Assembly: GCA_965229605.1 (NCBI GenBank)
Contig: OZ245892.1
Coordinates: 1,550,001 to 1,614,000, forward strand
Direction: 5' to 3'
DNA: 64,000 nucleotides
From: G965229605 sp965229605
Lineage (GTDB): Bacteria > Pseudomonadota > Alphaproteobacteria > CBDDJK01
Shown here: positions 29,245 through 37,365 of the stretch, in pieces
How the letters are laid out: each line of letters starts with the position of its first letter
Position numbering within the stretch: the first letter of the stretch is position 1
Translations under genes and position numbers: made by a program
Notes under the pieces: generated by a model
Database searches by the model: none
What the model was told of the DNA's origin: nothing
The model's input: the letters and a program-made list of their open reading frames with translations, nothing else

Positions 29245-30567
29245 CTAAAGAACAAGAATGGCCCGAAAATCATTAACATTGGTCAATGTTGGCCCGGGGA
29301 TGACCTGATCATCAAGGGCCGCAAAGAATGTATGCGCATCATTATTATCGCGCATCCGCCGGGCATCCAGGCCTTTCGTTCTGGCTTTAAGCAAGGTGTC
29401 CGGTCCGATCACAGAACCGGCGACAGCCGCTTGCCCGTCAATGCCGTCGGTATCGCAGGATATGGCATAGACTCCTGCCATTTCATCAAGTTCTAATGCC
29501 TTAAGCTCCAGGGCAAGAGAAAGGTTAAATTCAGCATTTGGCCCGCCGCAGCCATTGCCGGTCACCGTGACCGTGCCTTCCCCGCCAGAGAGCAACAGAC
29601 ACGGCACAGAAACTGGACTCCCCTGCATCTTGACTCGCCTGACAAGATCAGCCTGACTTTTAGCTAAATTGCGGGCTTCGCCTTCCAGCCGGTCACTGAT
29701 AATCCATGGCGTAATGCCTGCAGTGCGGGCATAGTTGGCAACCTCCTCCAGCATCGTCCGGGCGGTGATGATCATATGAAATTCTGATTGCGCAAAAGCC
29801 GGATGATCGGGCTTCGGGGTTTCAAGCAACCCCTCTTCAAGTCTTGAAATAACCGCCTTTGGCAAAGTAATGTGGTAGCGTCTGGCTATCTCCAGAGCCT
29901 CTTGCGCCGTGGAAGAGTCCGGCACCGTCGGGCCAGAGGCAATCACCGCCGGATCATCTCCCGCCACATCCGAAATCGCCAGCGTGACCAGCTTACAACT
30001 CCCGGCCAAGGCTGCAAGCTGCCCACCCTTTATCCGGCTTAAATGTTTGCGCAGACAATTCATCTCATGAATGGAAGCTCCCGACTTTAAAAGATCCGCA
30101 TTGATTCGCTGCTTTTCCTGAAAGCTCAAACCTTCAACCGGCGCCACCAGCAAAGACGAACCGCCTCCAGAAATCAGACAAAGCAACAGATCATCCGGCC
30201 TTGCGCTCTCAACCAGCCGCATCAATCTTTGCGTTGCATCTATCCCCGCTTGATCCGGAATCGGGTGCGCAGCCTCGACAACCTCTATGCGGCCCGCCTC
30301 TTGCCTGTCCACAGAATACCCATAGCGGGTGATCACCAATCCCTCCAGATGCGGCACTTTCTCTTCAGGCCAGTGGGCTTCAACAATAGCAGCCATTTTT
30401 GCAGCCGCCTTTCCTGCCCCGACCACAACAACACGTCCCTTATAGGGAATATCAGGCAATAAGGGCAAAGCCCTTATAATAGGCTGTTGCGGATCAACCG
30501 CTTTTAAAGCCTCGGCAAATAATCCGCGCAGGAATTGCTCTGGATCAGAAAGGTCCAGGCTGCTCAT
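29245..30567 (-). CDS. Glycerate 2-kinase (TtuD/MOFRL family)
   Basis: A 440-residue kinase of the GLYCTK/TtuD type (DUF4147 plus MOFRL domain), which phosphorylates D-glycerate to 2-phosphoglycerate with ATP. Visible blocks are KGRVVVVGAGKAAAKMAAIV near 48, LLCLISGGGSSLLVAPVEGL near 130, KHLSRIKGGQLAALA near 180, DVAGDDPAVIASGPTVPD near 207, and the MOFRL-domain LLLSGGEGTVTVTGNGCGGP followed by AEFNLSLALELK. The end AISCDTDGIDGQAAVAGSVI is also conserved. It lies three bases downstream of the helicase gene. It could feed glycerate from the serine/glycine or glyoxylate routes into glycolysis. Confidence 0.92.
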   Translation of the reverse strand: MSSLDLSDPEQFLRGLFAEALKAVDPQQPIIRALPLLPDIPYKGRVVVVGAGKAAAKMAAIVEAHWPEEKVPHLEGLVITRYGYSVDRQEAGRIEVVEAAHPIPDQAGIDATQRLMRLVESARPDDLLLCLISGGGSSLLVAPVEGLSFQEKQRINADLLKSGASIHEMNCLRKHLSRIKGGQLAALAGSCKLVTLAISDVAGDDPAVIASGPTVPDSSTAQEALEIARRYHITLPKAVISRLEEGLLETPKPDHPAFAQSEFHMIITARTMLEEVANYARTAGITPWIISDRLEGEARNLAKSQADLVRRVKMQGSPVSVPCLLLSGGEGTVTVTGNGCGGPNAEFNLSLALELKALELDEMAGVYAISCDTDGIDGQAAVAGSVIGPDTLLKARTKGLDARRMRDNNDAHTFFAALDDQVIPGPTLTNVNDFRAILVL

Positions 30568-30569
30568 CT

Positions 30570-32861
30570 CTAAAGCCGTTTCAGAAAATCAGCCATCAGA
30601 AGCTTCTCATCGCCCGAATCAAAAAGGACGCGCACATGCGGGCCATTGCATTCCTGAACAGTGCCTTGCCCGAAAAGAGCATGTTGACACCGTGCGCCCG
30701 ACTGAAAACTGCTGTCTTCTGGCGGTTTTGGTGCAGGCGGTGTGGCATTCGCCGGTTTGGTATTAGAGGGCATATTTATCTTCTGTCCATAATGACCCCC
30801 ATAATGACTACTGGGCCGGACTAAATCCTGTGAAGACAAGGCGTGAATATGTTCGCGTGGCAATTCATATAAAAAGCGCGAAGGCGAGCTATTGCCCCAT
30901 GTTCCATATTGTTGTCTGCGCGCTGCAAATAAAATCATTGACCAGCGCCGTGCCCGGGTCAGTCCAACATAGGCGAGGCGGCGTTCTTCCTCGACCCCGC
31001 CGCCAAGCCGGTTTTCGGTTTCCCTGATGGCGCGGTGATGGGGAAAAAGTTCCTCTTCCCAGCCCGGCAGATAGACGCAATCAAACTCAAGCCCCTTTGC
31101 CGCATGCAAGGTCATCAGAGAGACACGATCCTCCTGGCTGTTTTCATCACCATCCATGACCAGACTGACATGATCAAGAAAGGCCCCGAGATCGGCATAA
31201 TCTGCCATGGCCCTGACCAGTTCATTCAGGTTTTCGACCCGCCCGGGCGCATCGGGTTTTTTGGACAATTTCCAAAGGTTCATATAGCCGCTTTCATCCA
31301 GGATTTGCGCGGCCAGCCCGGCATGTTGTCCATCTTTCAAATCGGCACGCCAGGCAGCGAATTGATCAATAATTTTCTCAAGCCCACGCTTGGCAGCCCC
31401 TTTGAAGGCGTCTTCTGCTAAAAGATTTTGGGTTGCAGCCATCAGGGAACAGCCGTTTTGCGATGCATGTTCCTGAATATGATTAAGTGATGTGGAGCCG
31501 ATCCCGCGCGTCGGTTTATTGATAATCCTCAGAAAGGCGAGATTATCGGCGGGCTGGCGCAAAAGGCGGAGATAGGCGATAGCATCACGGGTTTCTTCGC
31601 GTTCATAAAAGCGAAGTCCGCCGATCACCCGGTAAGGAATCTGGCTGGAGATAAACTGTTCTTCAAAGGAGCGGGTCTGAAATCCTGCCCGCACCAGAAC
31701 CGCACATTCCTTATAGGGAACGCCGGATAACCGCCGGTTTTCAACATCAACGGATACTGCTTGAGCTTCGGCTTTATCATCATAGCAGGCGAGGACCTGA
31801 ACTTTGTCGCCGCCATCGGCTTCGGTCCATAAGGTTTTGCCCAGCCGCGATGAATTATGGGCGATCAGGCCGGAGGCTGCCCCCAATATATGCCGGGTTG
31901 AGCGATAATTGCACTCAAGGCGTACGACTCGTGCGCCGTCAAAGTCTTTTTCAAAACGCAGAATATTGCCGATTTCAGCTCCGCGCCAGCCGTAAATAGA
32001 CTGGTCTTCATCGCCGACACAGCAGATATTTGCCTGCTCTCCTTCCCTGATGGGTCGCGCCAGTAACCGCAGCCAGAGATATTGCACCATATTGGTGTCC
32101 TGATATTCATCAACCAGCACATAGCGGAAGCGTTGCCGATAGTGGTCAAGAATATCCGTATGGTCACGAAGCAGGTGAACAGAGCGCAGCAGCAAATCGC
32201 CAAAATCAAGGGCATCAAGCTCATGCAAGCGGTTTTGATAGAGTGGATAAAGCCGTTCCAGGCCACTGCCCGTATGGCTGGCATAGATATCCGCCGGAAT
32301 ATCTTGAGGCGCAAGGGCCTGGTCTTTCCATCGTCCTATACGATTGAGCAGAACACCCGGCGGCCAGGTTTTAAGGTCGATTGAAAGTTCTCCGGCAAGC
32401 TGCTTGATCAGGCGGATCTGGTCATCGGTATCAAGGATCGTGAAATCCGGAGAGACTCCAATCCGCTCGGCATGGCGGCGCAGCATCCGTGCCGATAAAG
32501 CGTGAAAGGTGCCAATCCACATCCCGCCAAGCGAATAGCCGATCAATTCCTCAATCCGCCCGCGCATCTCGTTTGCGGCCTTATTGGTAAAGGTAACGCA
32601 TAAAACCTCGCCTGTGCGCGCCAGACCCTGCTCAATAATACAGGCCAGACGGGTGGTCAGGACCTTGGTCTTCCCCGTCCCGGCCCCGGCCAGAACCAGC
32701 AACGGACCCTCAGTCGTCAGCACAGCTTCACGCTGATCCGCGTTTAAATTCTCCAGAAAAGAAGACTCCGAAATCGCTGGCTGATATTGCCGGACTTGAT
32801 CTATCGGATGTGCGTCATCTCCAAACGGATCATCCAGAAAAGGGTCTCCTGAAGACGTCAA
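30570..32861 (-). CDS. UvrD/PcrA-type superfamily 1 DNA helicase
   Basis: A 3'-5' DNA helicase used in excision repair and replication restart. All motifs are present: LNADQREAVLTTEGPLLVLA, Walker A GAGTGKTKVLTTRLA, VTFTNKAANEMRGRI, Walker B LVDEYQDTNMVQYLWLRLLA, GDEDQSIYGWRGAE, the VRLECNYRST block, LMTLHAAKGLEFDCVYLPGW and EERRLAYVGLTRARR. The C-terminal QHALFGQGTV is the Tudor-like PcrA tail. The frame is open to an ATG at 32936, but that would overlap the upstream gene by 79 bp. I prefer the TTG at 32861, whose TTGA overlaps that gene's stop, giving 763 residues; this start is not certain. Confidence 0.92.
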   Translation of the reverse strand: MTSSGDPFLDDPFGDDAHPIDQVRQYQPAISESSFLENLNADQREAVLTTEGPLLVLAGAGTGKTKVLTTRLACIIEQGLARTGEVLCVTFTNKAANEMRGRIEELIGYSLGGMWIGTFHALSARMLRRHAERIGVSPDFTILDTDDQIRLIKQLAGELSIDLKTWPPGVLLNRIGRWKDQALAPQDIPADIYASHTGSGLERLYPLYQNRLHELDALDFGDLLLRSVHLLRDHTDILDHYRQRFRYVLVDEYQDTNMVQYLWLRLLARPIREGEQANICCVGDEDQSIYGWRGAEIGNILRFEKDFDGARVVRLECNYRSTRHILGAASGLIAHNSSRLGKTLWTEADGGDKVQVLACYDDKAEAQAVSVDVENRRLSGVPYKECAVLVRAGFQTRSFEEQFISSQIPYRVIGGLRFYEREETRDAIAYLRLLRQPADNLAFLRIINKPTRGIGSTSLNHIQEHASQNGCSLMAATQNLLAEDAFKGAAKRGLEKIIDQFAAWRADLKDGQHAGLAAQILDESGYMNLWKLSKKPDAPGRVENLNELVRAMADYADLGAFLDHVSLVMDGDENSQEDRVSLMTLHAAKGLEFDCVYLPGWEEELFPHHRAIRETENRLGGGVEEERRLAYVGLTRARRWSMILFAARRQQYGTWGNSSPSRFLYELPREHIHALSSQDLVRPSSHYGGHYGQKINMPSNTKPANATPPAPKPPEDSSFQSGARCQHALFGQGTVQECNGPHVRVLFDSGDEKLLMADFLKRL

Positions 32862-33304
32862 CGGAGTCCCGAAGAATTCTTTGGCAAACCGTGGACCCAC
32901 CTGTCCTCCGTCACATATTGGCCAAAATCTTCCCAATAACCCTCATAATTGGCAAGCTGACCACTGGCATAACAACCATCGACCAACTCAATCAGCAACT
33001 TGCGACACCGAAAAACCGGATCATCCTTCTGACAAAAATACCAGATGAAAATCCCGTCGCTGGTCGGACGCTGCGGGATGTCTTGCACCTCGGCCTCGCC
33101 CGTTTCAAGATTATAAATCTTGTAGTCCGCCGCCTGCTCCCGGTTCTCCAGATCATAACGCGCCAGAACAACAAAATCACTGTCCAAGGCCATATCCATG
33201 ATTTCATCCGCAAGCTCACGCTCGGCCTCTTCACGCGTGCGCAAGCTGCTGCGCTGAACAGGAGAGCGACCCTGATTAGAAAGCTGTGAATAATGCCTGA
33301 CCAT
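32858..33304 (-). CDS. Uncharacterised acidic protein, 148 residues
   Basis: No family recognised. The protein is soluble with no signal or membrane segment. The N-terminal 40 residues are Ser/Gln/Arg-rich, followed by a mixed alpha/beta region: EEAERELADEIMDMALDSDF, ARYDLENREQAADYKIYNLE, and a cysteine-containing half with WYFCQKDDPVFRCRKLLIEL and GCYASGQLANYEGYW. The stop overlaps the preferred helicase start (TTGA), so the two are co-expressed. Coding potential looks good: no internal stops, charged composition and a match to helicase spacing. A repair-linked role is possible only by context. Confidence 0.6.
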   Translation of the reverse strand: MVRHYSQLSNQGRSPVQRSSLRTREEAERELADEIMDMALDSDFVVLARYDLENREQAADYKIYNLETGEAEVQDIPQRPTSDGIFIWYFCQKDDPVFRCRKLLIELVDGCYASGQLANYEGYWEDFGQYVTEDRWVHGLPKNSSGLR

Positions 33305-33508
33305 AGTGATTTCCTTATTAGCAGGTATAATAAACCATACGTCACTCTACTATTTACAATGATTCGCCAAAATACAACGACAAAGAAAGCAGACAGAGGA
33401 TAACCGGACATTTTTTACCTCCCCCCACATTATTTTTTACTGCCGTTTAAAGTCAACTCTATTACAAATCATTTAAAATCAGAATTTTAGTCAGAAAAAT
33501 AAATTTTG
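33305..33508. other. AT-rich intergenic DNA, divergent promoter region
   Basis: About 200 bp between the 148-residue protein gene and the phasin operator. It is AT-rich (ACTCTATTACAAATCATTTAAAATC near 33456-33480) and must contain the leftward promoter for the helicase set. No gene, repeat or RNA was recognised here. Confidence 0.4.
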
Positions 33509-33580
33509 TTGCAATGCAATATAATTATTGCAACGCAAAACAAAACGGTCTATAAGGCCTACATGATTGCTGCAACGCAG
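33509..33580 (+). promoter_or_regulatory. Three PhaR-like palindromic boxes upstream of the phasin gene
   Basis: Three short palindromes of the form (T/C)TGC-N3-GCA(A/G) lie before the phasin gene: TTGCAATGCAA (33509-33519), TTGCAACGCAA (33528-33538) and CTGCAACGCAG (33570-33580). The third fits the CTGC-N3-GCAG site known for the polyhydroxyalkanoate repressor PhaR in related bacteria. Centres are 19 and 42 bp apart, near two and four helical turns. The second box covers the -35 element and the third lies near the expected transcription start. PhaR itself is not in the window, so binding is inferred. Confidence 0.65.
33528..33556 (+). promoter_or_regulatory. Probable sigma-70-type promoter of the phasin gene
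   Basis: TTGCAA (33528-33533) and TATAAG (33551-33556) are 17 bp apart, a good match to the housekeeping -35/-10 layout. The start of transcription would be near 33563, leaving a leader of about 70 nt before the ATG at 33633. The -35 hexamer is inside a PhaR-like palindrome, so repressor binding should block polymerase. Confidence 0.6.
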
Positions 33581-33632
33581 CGCAACATAAACAAAGTTTC
33601 TACCCGACCCGTCTATCAATCAGGAGAAGACA

Positions 33633-34151
33633 ATGAATACAAAGAAAGCAGCCCCCGCCGTCAACGCCCAGCAGATCGAAGCTGCCGTTGCCGCCAACGC
33701 GCGTAAACTTGAAGATGCCGTCACCGTTGGCAAACAGACCGTTGAAAAGACGGTTGAAGCCACCAAGGTTCAGGTTGATAAAGCCGCCACCGCTGCAATC
33801 AAGAATTTTGATGATGCGGCCACAACCAGCAAAGCACAGGTTGATGCCGTTATGCTTTCAGCCACCGTTTTTGCAAAAGGCATGGAAGAAATCAGCCGCG
33901 CCTGGTTTGAACTCGCTCAAGCCAATGCCGAAGCACAGGTTGAAGCCAGCAAGGCCATGTTTGGGGCCAAGAATGTCAACGAACTTCTGGATGCACAAAA
34001 CGAAGCCATGCGCGGCGGGTTCGACAAATTCGTGTCAGAATCTTCCCGTATTTCTGAAATGTCCTTCAAGGTTGCCAACGATGCCGCAGCGCCGCTTCAG
34101 GCTTATGCGAATTCGGCCTTTGACAAATTCACCAAACAGTTTGCCGCTTAA
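33633..34151 (+). CDS. Phasin family protein
   Basis: Phasins coat polyhydroxyalkanoate (PHA) granules in the cytosol. The 172-residue sequence is Ala/Lys/Glu-rich and almost wholly helical, with heptad-like spacing in NARKLEDAVTVGKQTVEKTV and the phasin-2 block FAKGMEEISRAWFELAQANA followed by EAQVEASKAMFGAKNVNELL. The C-terminus NSAFDKFTKQFAA is amphipathic. AGGAGA precedes the ATG by about seven bases. It is monocistronic, between a regulated promoter and a strong terminator. PHA synthase genes are not in the window. Confidence 0.92.
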   Translation: MNTKKAAPAVNAQQIEAAVAANARKLEDAVTVGKQTVEKTVEATKVQVDKAATAAIKNFDDAATTSKAQVDAVMLSATVFAKGMEEISRAWFELAQANAEAQVEASKAMFGAKNVNELLDAQNEAMRGGFDKFVSESSRISEMSFKVANDAAAPLQAYANSAFDKFTKQFAA

Positions 34152-34193
34152 TCCCCCCCTCCAAAATTATCTGGGGCAACGTTTGGAACGAAG

Positions 34194-34225
34194 AACGGCA
34201 CGGGTTATCCCGTGCCGTTTTTTAT
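34194..34225 (+). terminator. Rho-independent terminator after the phasin gene
   Basis: AACGGCACGGG (34194-34204) pairs perfectly with CCCGTGCCGTT (34209-34219) around a TTAT loop, followed by a T-rich tract TTTTTTATTTT. The 11-bp GC-rich stem is one of the clearest terminators in the window. It lies 42 bp after the phasin stop and 19 bp before the end of the opposing dehydrogenase gene, but lacks a T tract for the opposite direction. Confidence 0.9.
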
Positions 34226-34244
34226 TTTCAGGATTAAAAAGCGA

Positions 34245-35246
34245 TTATACTTCTGGCAGCAGCACAATTTTTGCCGAAGCTGTGCGCCCGTTCAACAGAT
34301 CACTAAAAGCCCCGGCTCCTTTTGAAAGAGGACGCTCTTCATACCAGTCCAGATTGCCAAGGGCCCCTGAATCCATGGCCGCAACCGTGGCTTGAAAATC
34401 AGTCATGGTATAGGTGTAAATCCCGATAAAAGTGATTTCCTGCAACGTGAGTTTGCGGACATCCATGCCATCTGTCCCGTCCATCAAACCGACATGCGCA
34501 ATCACGCCGCCGGGCTTGACGGCACGTATCGCGCCTTGCCGGGTCAGTTTGCCGCCGACACAATCAACCACGATATCAGCAGAATGATCCGCCACCAGAT
34601 TATTGGATACCGGATCAAACGGGGTGCAGACATTTTGCCCGGCCACAGTCTTTCGGCGCAATGCGTTGGTCTCTGCCAGCAGAATATCCGAACATCCTTG
34701 CGCCCGCAGAGCCAGGGCCGCCGCCAGCCCAATCGCCCCGCCACCATAGACAAGTGCCCGGCACTCTGCCAATGGCCGGAAAGAAGCCTGCGCCGCTTTG
34801 GTCACCGCATGCCAGCTGGTGGCAATCGGTTCTGCCATGGCCGCAACCGATGTTTTCATTCCCTCCGGGACCGTAACCAGATTGCGCTCCGGCATCGAAA
34901 CATAGCGGGCAAAAGCCCCCTGGCGCGGGGCCATCGAAATAATTTCCCGCTTGCCACATAAATTGGACCGCCCCATCAAACAAACCGGGCATTTACCGCA
35001 GGTCACCAAAGGATTGATTGTCACCCGCTCGCCATGGCGATCTCCGCCTTCAACCACGCCGGTGGCCTCGTGGCCTAAAATCAGGGGGGCAATCCGCCGC
35101 TCATCATGCCCAAGATAGGCATGCATGTCCGACCCGCAAATCCCCACCGCATCAACCCGCACCAAAAGCTCCCCCGGCTGCAAGACCGGGTCTGGCTCAT
35201 CGCGGTAGATGACCTCATGGGGCTGTGTGTAAACCAGTGCCTTCAT
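34245..35246 (-). CDS. Zinc-type alcohol dehydrogenase (MDR), HpsO/HpsP-role candidate
   Basis: A 333-residue medium-chain dehydrogenase that would oxidise a polyol to a ketone with NAD. The catalytic zinc site is in GICGSDMHAYLGHDE (Cys37) and LILGHEATG (the GHE motif). The four structural zinc cysteines are in VTCGKCPVCLMGRSNLCGKR, and the nucleotide site is YGGGAIGLAAALAL. It closely resembles idonate/sorbitol-type dehydrogenases. The start overlaps the SDR stop (ATGA at 35246-35243). It is last in the seven-gene TRAP/HpsN-like operon, so a 2-dehydrogenase for a sulfonated or ordinary polyol is the best role by context. Which of the known HpsO/HpsP proteins it matches I cannot say. Confidence 0.85.
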   Translation of the reverse strand: MKALVYTQPHEVIYRDEPDPVLQPGELLVRVDAVGICGSDMHAYLGHDERRIAPLILGHEATGVVEGGDRHGERVTINPLVTCGKCPVCLMGRSNLCGKREIISMAPRQGAFARYVSMPERNLVTVPEGMKTSVAAMAEPIATSWHAVTKAAQASFRPLAECRALVYGGGAIGLAAALALRAQGCSDILLAETNALRRKTVAGQNVCTPFDPVSNNLVADHSADIVVDCVGGKLTRQGAIRAVKPGGVIAHVGLMDGTDGMDVRKLTLQEITFIGIYTYTMTDFQATVAAMDSGALGNLDWYEERPLSKGAGAFSDLLNGRTASAKIVLLPEV

Positions 35247-35992
35247 TTTGCCGTAAAGCCTCCATCAACAAATAACACATGGCCGGTCACATAAGCCGAA
35301 GCCTCGGAACAGAGGAAAAGCAACGGGCCTTCAAGGTCTGAAAGCGCGCCATTGCGCCCGATACAGGTTTGTTCTGCATTGCGCGCCGATTGCTCTGAAT
35401 TGGAAAAAACCGGGGCCGTCAATTCAGTTGGAAAGAATCCGGGTCCGATGGCATTGACATTTATGCCATCGCGGGACCAGGCCTCGGCCATTGCGCGAGT
35501 CATTTGCTCGACCCCGCCCTTGGAGCTGCCATAAGCCAATCCACCAGCAAACGCTCGCCTGGATTGCAAGGAAGCAAAATTGACAATACGGCCCCAAGAC
35601 TTTTCTTTCATCGCAGGCACCAGAGCCTGTGCCAGAAAAAACGGGGCCGCCAGATTAAGGTTGATCGTTACATCCCATCCCTCCGCCGTCACGTCATCCG
35701 CAGCCTCCCGCGTGTTAATGCCGGCCGCATTGACAAGAATATCTGGCGGTCCAAAGATATTGCTAACAGATTGAGCGGTATCGGCTATCGTCTCTCGCCT
35801 GGATAAATCAGCCACCACGAAAGCGGTTTTGCCCGGCGTTGAAGAGGACCAGGTTGCAAGTTCTTCTGATCGGCGGGCCACACCAACAACCGAAGCCCCG
35901 GCTTTGACCAGTGCCTCTGCCGCAACCCGGCCAAGCCCGCTGCTGGCTCCTGTCACACAGGCCACTTTGCCCTGAACATCAAATAAAGACAT
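35243..35992 (-). CDS. Short-chain dehydrogenase/reductase in the HpsN-like operon
   Basis: A 249-residue SDR, probably NAD-dependent. It contains the cofactor motif TGASSGLGRVAAEALVKAGA, NAAG in ILVNAAGINTREAAD, the catalytic Ser region IVNFASLQSRRAFAGG, YxxxK in AYGSSKGGVEQMTRAMAEAW, and the terminal strand HVLFVDGGFTAK. Length is typical. It lies 36 bp downstream of the HpsN-like gene and overlaps the zinc-type dehydrogenase. Context suggests a 2-dehydrogenase or epimerising partner for the same polyol. FabG-like fatty acid function is unlikely given its operon. Confidence 0.88.
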   Translation of the reverse strand: MSLFDVQGKVACVTGASSGLGRVAAEALVKAGASVVGVARRSEELATWSSSTPGKTAFVVADLSRRETIADTAQSVSNIFGPPDILVNAAGINTREAADDVTAEGWDVTINLNLAAPFFLAQALVPAMKEKSWGRIVNFASLQSRRAFAGGLAYGSSKGGVEQMTRAMAEAWSRDGINVNAIGPGFFPTELTAPVFSNSEQSARNAEQTCIGRNGALSDLEGPLLFLCSEASAYVTGHVLFVDGGFTAK

Positions 35993-36028
35993 ATTCAGAC
36001 AGAATGGGGGCAGGATATAAGGGGATTG

Positions 36029-37348
36029 TTACGCATCACCCGCCAAATCACCTGCCAAATCAAAGGTTTCATTCGGAAAATATTTTTTAAGCCGGATATC
36101 GGCTGTGCGGGCATGGCCTTCCATACCTTCCAGACGGGAAATCCGGGCTGTGGCTTCGGCAACCGGCTTGGCCCCTTCCCGGGTGGCCCGCTGCCAGGTG
36201 ACAATTTTCATATATTTATGAACCGATAGCCCGCCCGTATAACGCGCGGCCCCTGATGTCGGCAGAACATGATTGGGGCCAGAAGCCTTGTCGCCAAAGG
36301 CAACGGTTGTTTCTTCGCCCAGGAATAAAGACCCGTAACATTTCAAGCGACCCAGCCACCAGTCAAGGTCCTGTGCCTGCACCGTCAAATGTTCCGGCGC
36401 GTAGTCATCAGAGGTTTGCGCCATTTCTTCACGATCAGAACAGACAATCACTTCAGCATAATCCCGCCAGGCGGCGGTTGCATTCTCGCGGTTTAAATCC
36501 GGCAAATCATTGATATGCGACGGCACCAGATCAATCACACGTTTTGCAAGATTCTGATCATCTGTCACAAGCCAGACTGGGGAATTATAGCCATGTTCGG
36601 CCTGTCCAACCAGATCAGCGGCCACAATATCGGCATCTGCAGATTTATCAGCCAGGATCAAACTGTCCGTTGGCCCGGCAAACATATCAATACCAACACG
36701 ACCGAATAAAATGCGCTTGGCCTCGGCAACAAATTGATTGCCCGGCCCGACAAGAATATCAGCTTCCGGCTGACCAAACAGCCCGAAGGCCATGGAAGCC
36801 ACGCCCTGAACCCCGCCCATGGCCAGAATAGAATGTGCCCCGCAGAGATCAGCCGTATAGATAATGGCGGGGTGGACGCCGACTTCCGGGCGCGGAGGCG
36901 AACAGACAGAAATATGCGCACAGCCAGCAACCTGCGCGGTGGTCACCGTCATAATGGCCGAGGCAATATGGCTATAGCGCCCGCCTGGCACATAACAGCC
37001 CGCCGCCCGCACCGGGATACTTTTTTGCCCCGCAATCAGACCCGGCACAATTTCGGTTTCAATATTTGTCAGGGTTTGCATCTGGGCATTGGCAAACCGC
37101 TGGACATTATCATGGGCAAAGCGGATATCGTCTTTCAGCTTTTGCGGCACTTGCGCGGCAGCGGCATCAATTTCATCGCGGGTTAGGATAATATTCCCGT
37201 GATAGCGGTCGAATTTTTCAGCATATTTTCTGGCAGCCTCTTCGCCGCCTTTTTCGATATCATCAAGAATGGTCTGGACTGTTTCGCGCACATCGCTTGA
37301 ATCAGTCGCGGATGTTTTTTGTGCTTTTTTCAGATAGATGCGGGCCAT
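36029..37348 (-). CDS. HpsN-like sulfopropanediol 3-dehydrogenase (histidinol-dehydrogenase family)
   Basis: A 439-residue member of the histidinol dehydrogenase superfamily that looks like HpsN rather than HisD. HpsN oxidises (R)-2,3-dihydroxypropane-1-sulfonate (DHPS) to sulfolactate with two NAD. Blocks I recognise from HpsN-type proteins are VRAAGCYVPGGRYSHIASAI, FAGPTDSLILADKSADAD, GQAEHGYNSPVWLVTDD (Gln and His of the zinc site), YAPEHLTVQAQDLDWWLGRL, CYGSLFLGEETTVAFGDKAS and SRLEGMEGHARTADIRLKKY. The ATG at 37348 is chosen over a TTG at 37360. No his genes are nearby; instead it sits between a TRAP transporter and two dehydrogenases. Substrate identity is inferred from resemblance and context. 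Confidence 0.82.
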   Translation of the reverse strand: MARIYLKKAQKTSATDSSDVRETVQTILDDIEKGGEEAARKYAEKFDRYHGNIILTRDEIDAAAAQVPQKLKDDIRFAHDNVQRFANAQMQTLTNIETEIVPGLIAGQKSIPVRAAGCYVPGGRYSHIASAIMTVTTAQVAGCAHISVCSPPRPEVGVHPAIIYTADLCGAHSILAMGGVQGVASMAFGLFGQPEADILVGPGNQFVAEAKRILFGRVGIDMFAGPTDSLILADKSADADIVAADLVGQAEHGYNSPVWLVTDDQNLAKRVIDLVPSHINDLPDLNRENATAAWRDYAEVIVCSDREEMAQTSDDYAPEHLTVQAQDLDWWLGRLKCYGSLFLGEETTVAFGDKASGPNHVLPTSGAARYTGGLSVHKYMKIVTWQRATREGAKPVAEATARISRLEGMEGHARTADIRLKKYFPNETFDLAGDLAGDA

Positions 37349-37365
37349 GATCGTTGCCAAATGGC

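Noticed and set aside
36029..37348. Histidinol dehydrogenase HisD
   Set aside because: The blocks near the C-terminus (GHARTADIRLKKY, ETTVAFGDKASGPNHVLPT) and the TRAP/dehydrogenase context match HpsN-type proteins better, and no his genes are adjacent.
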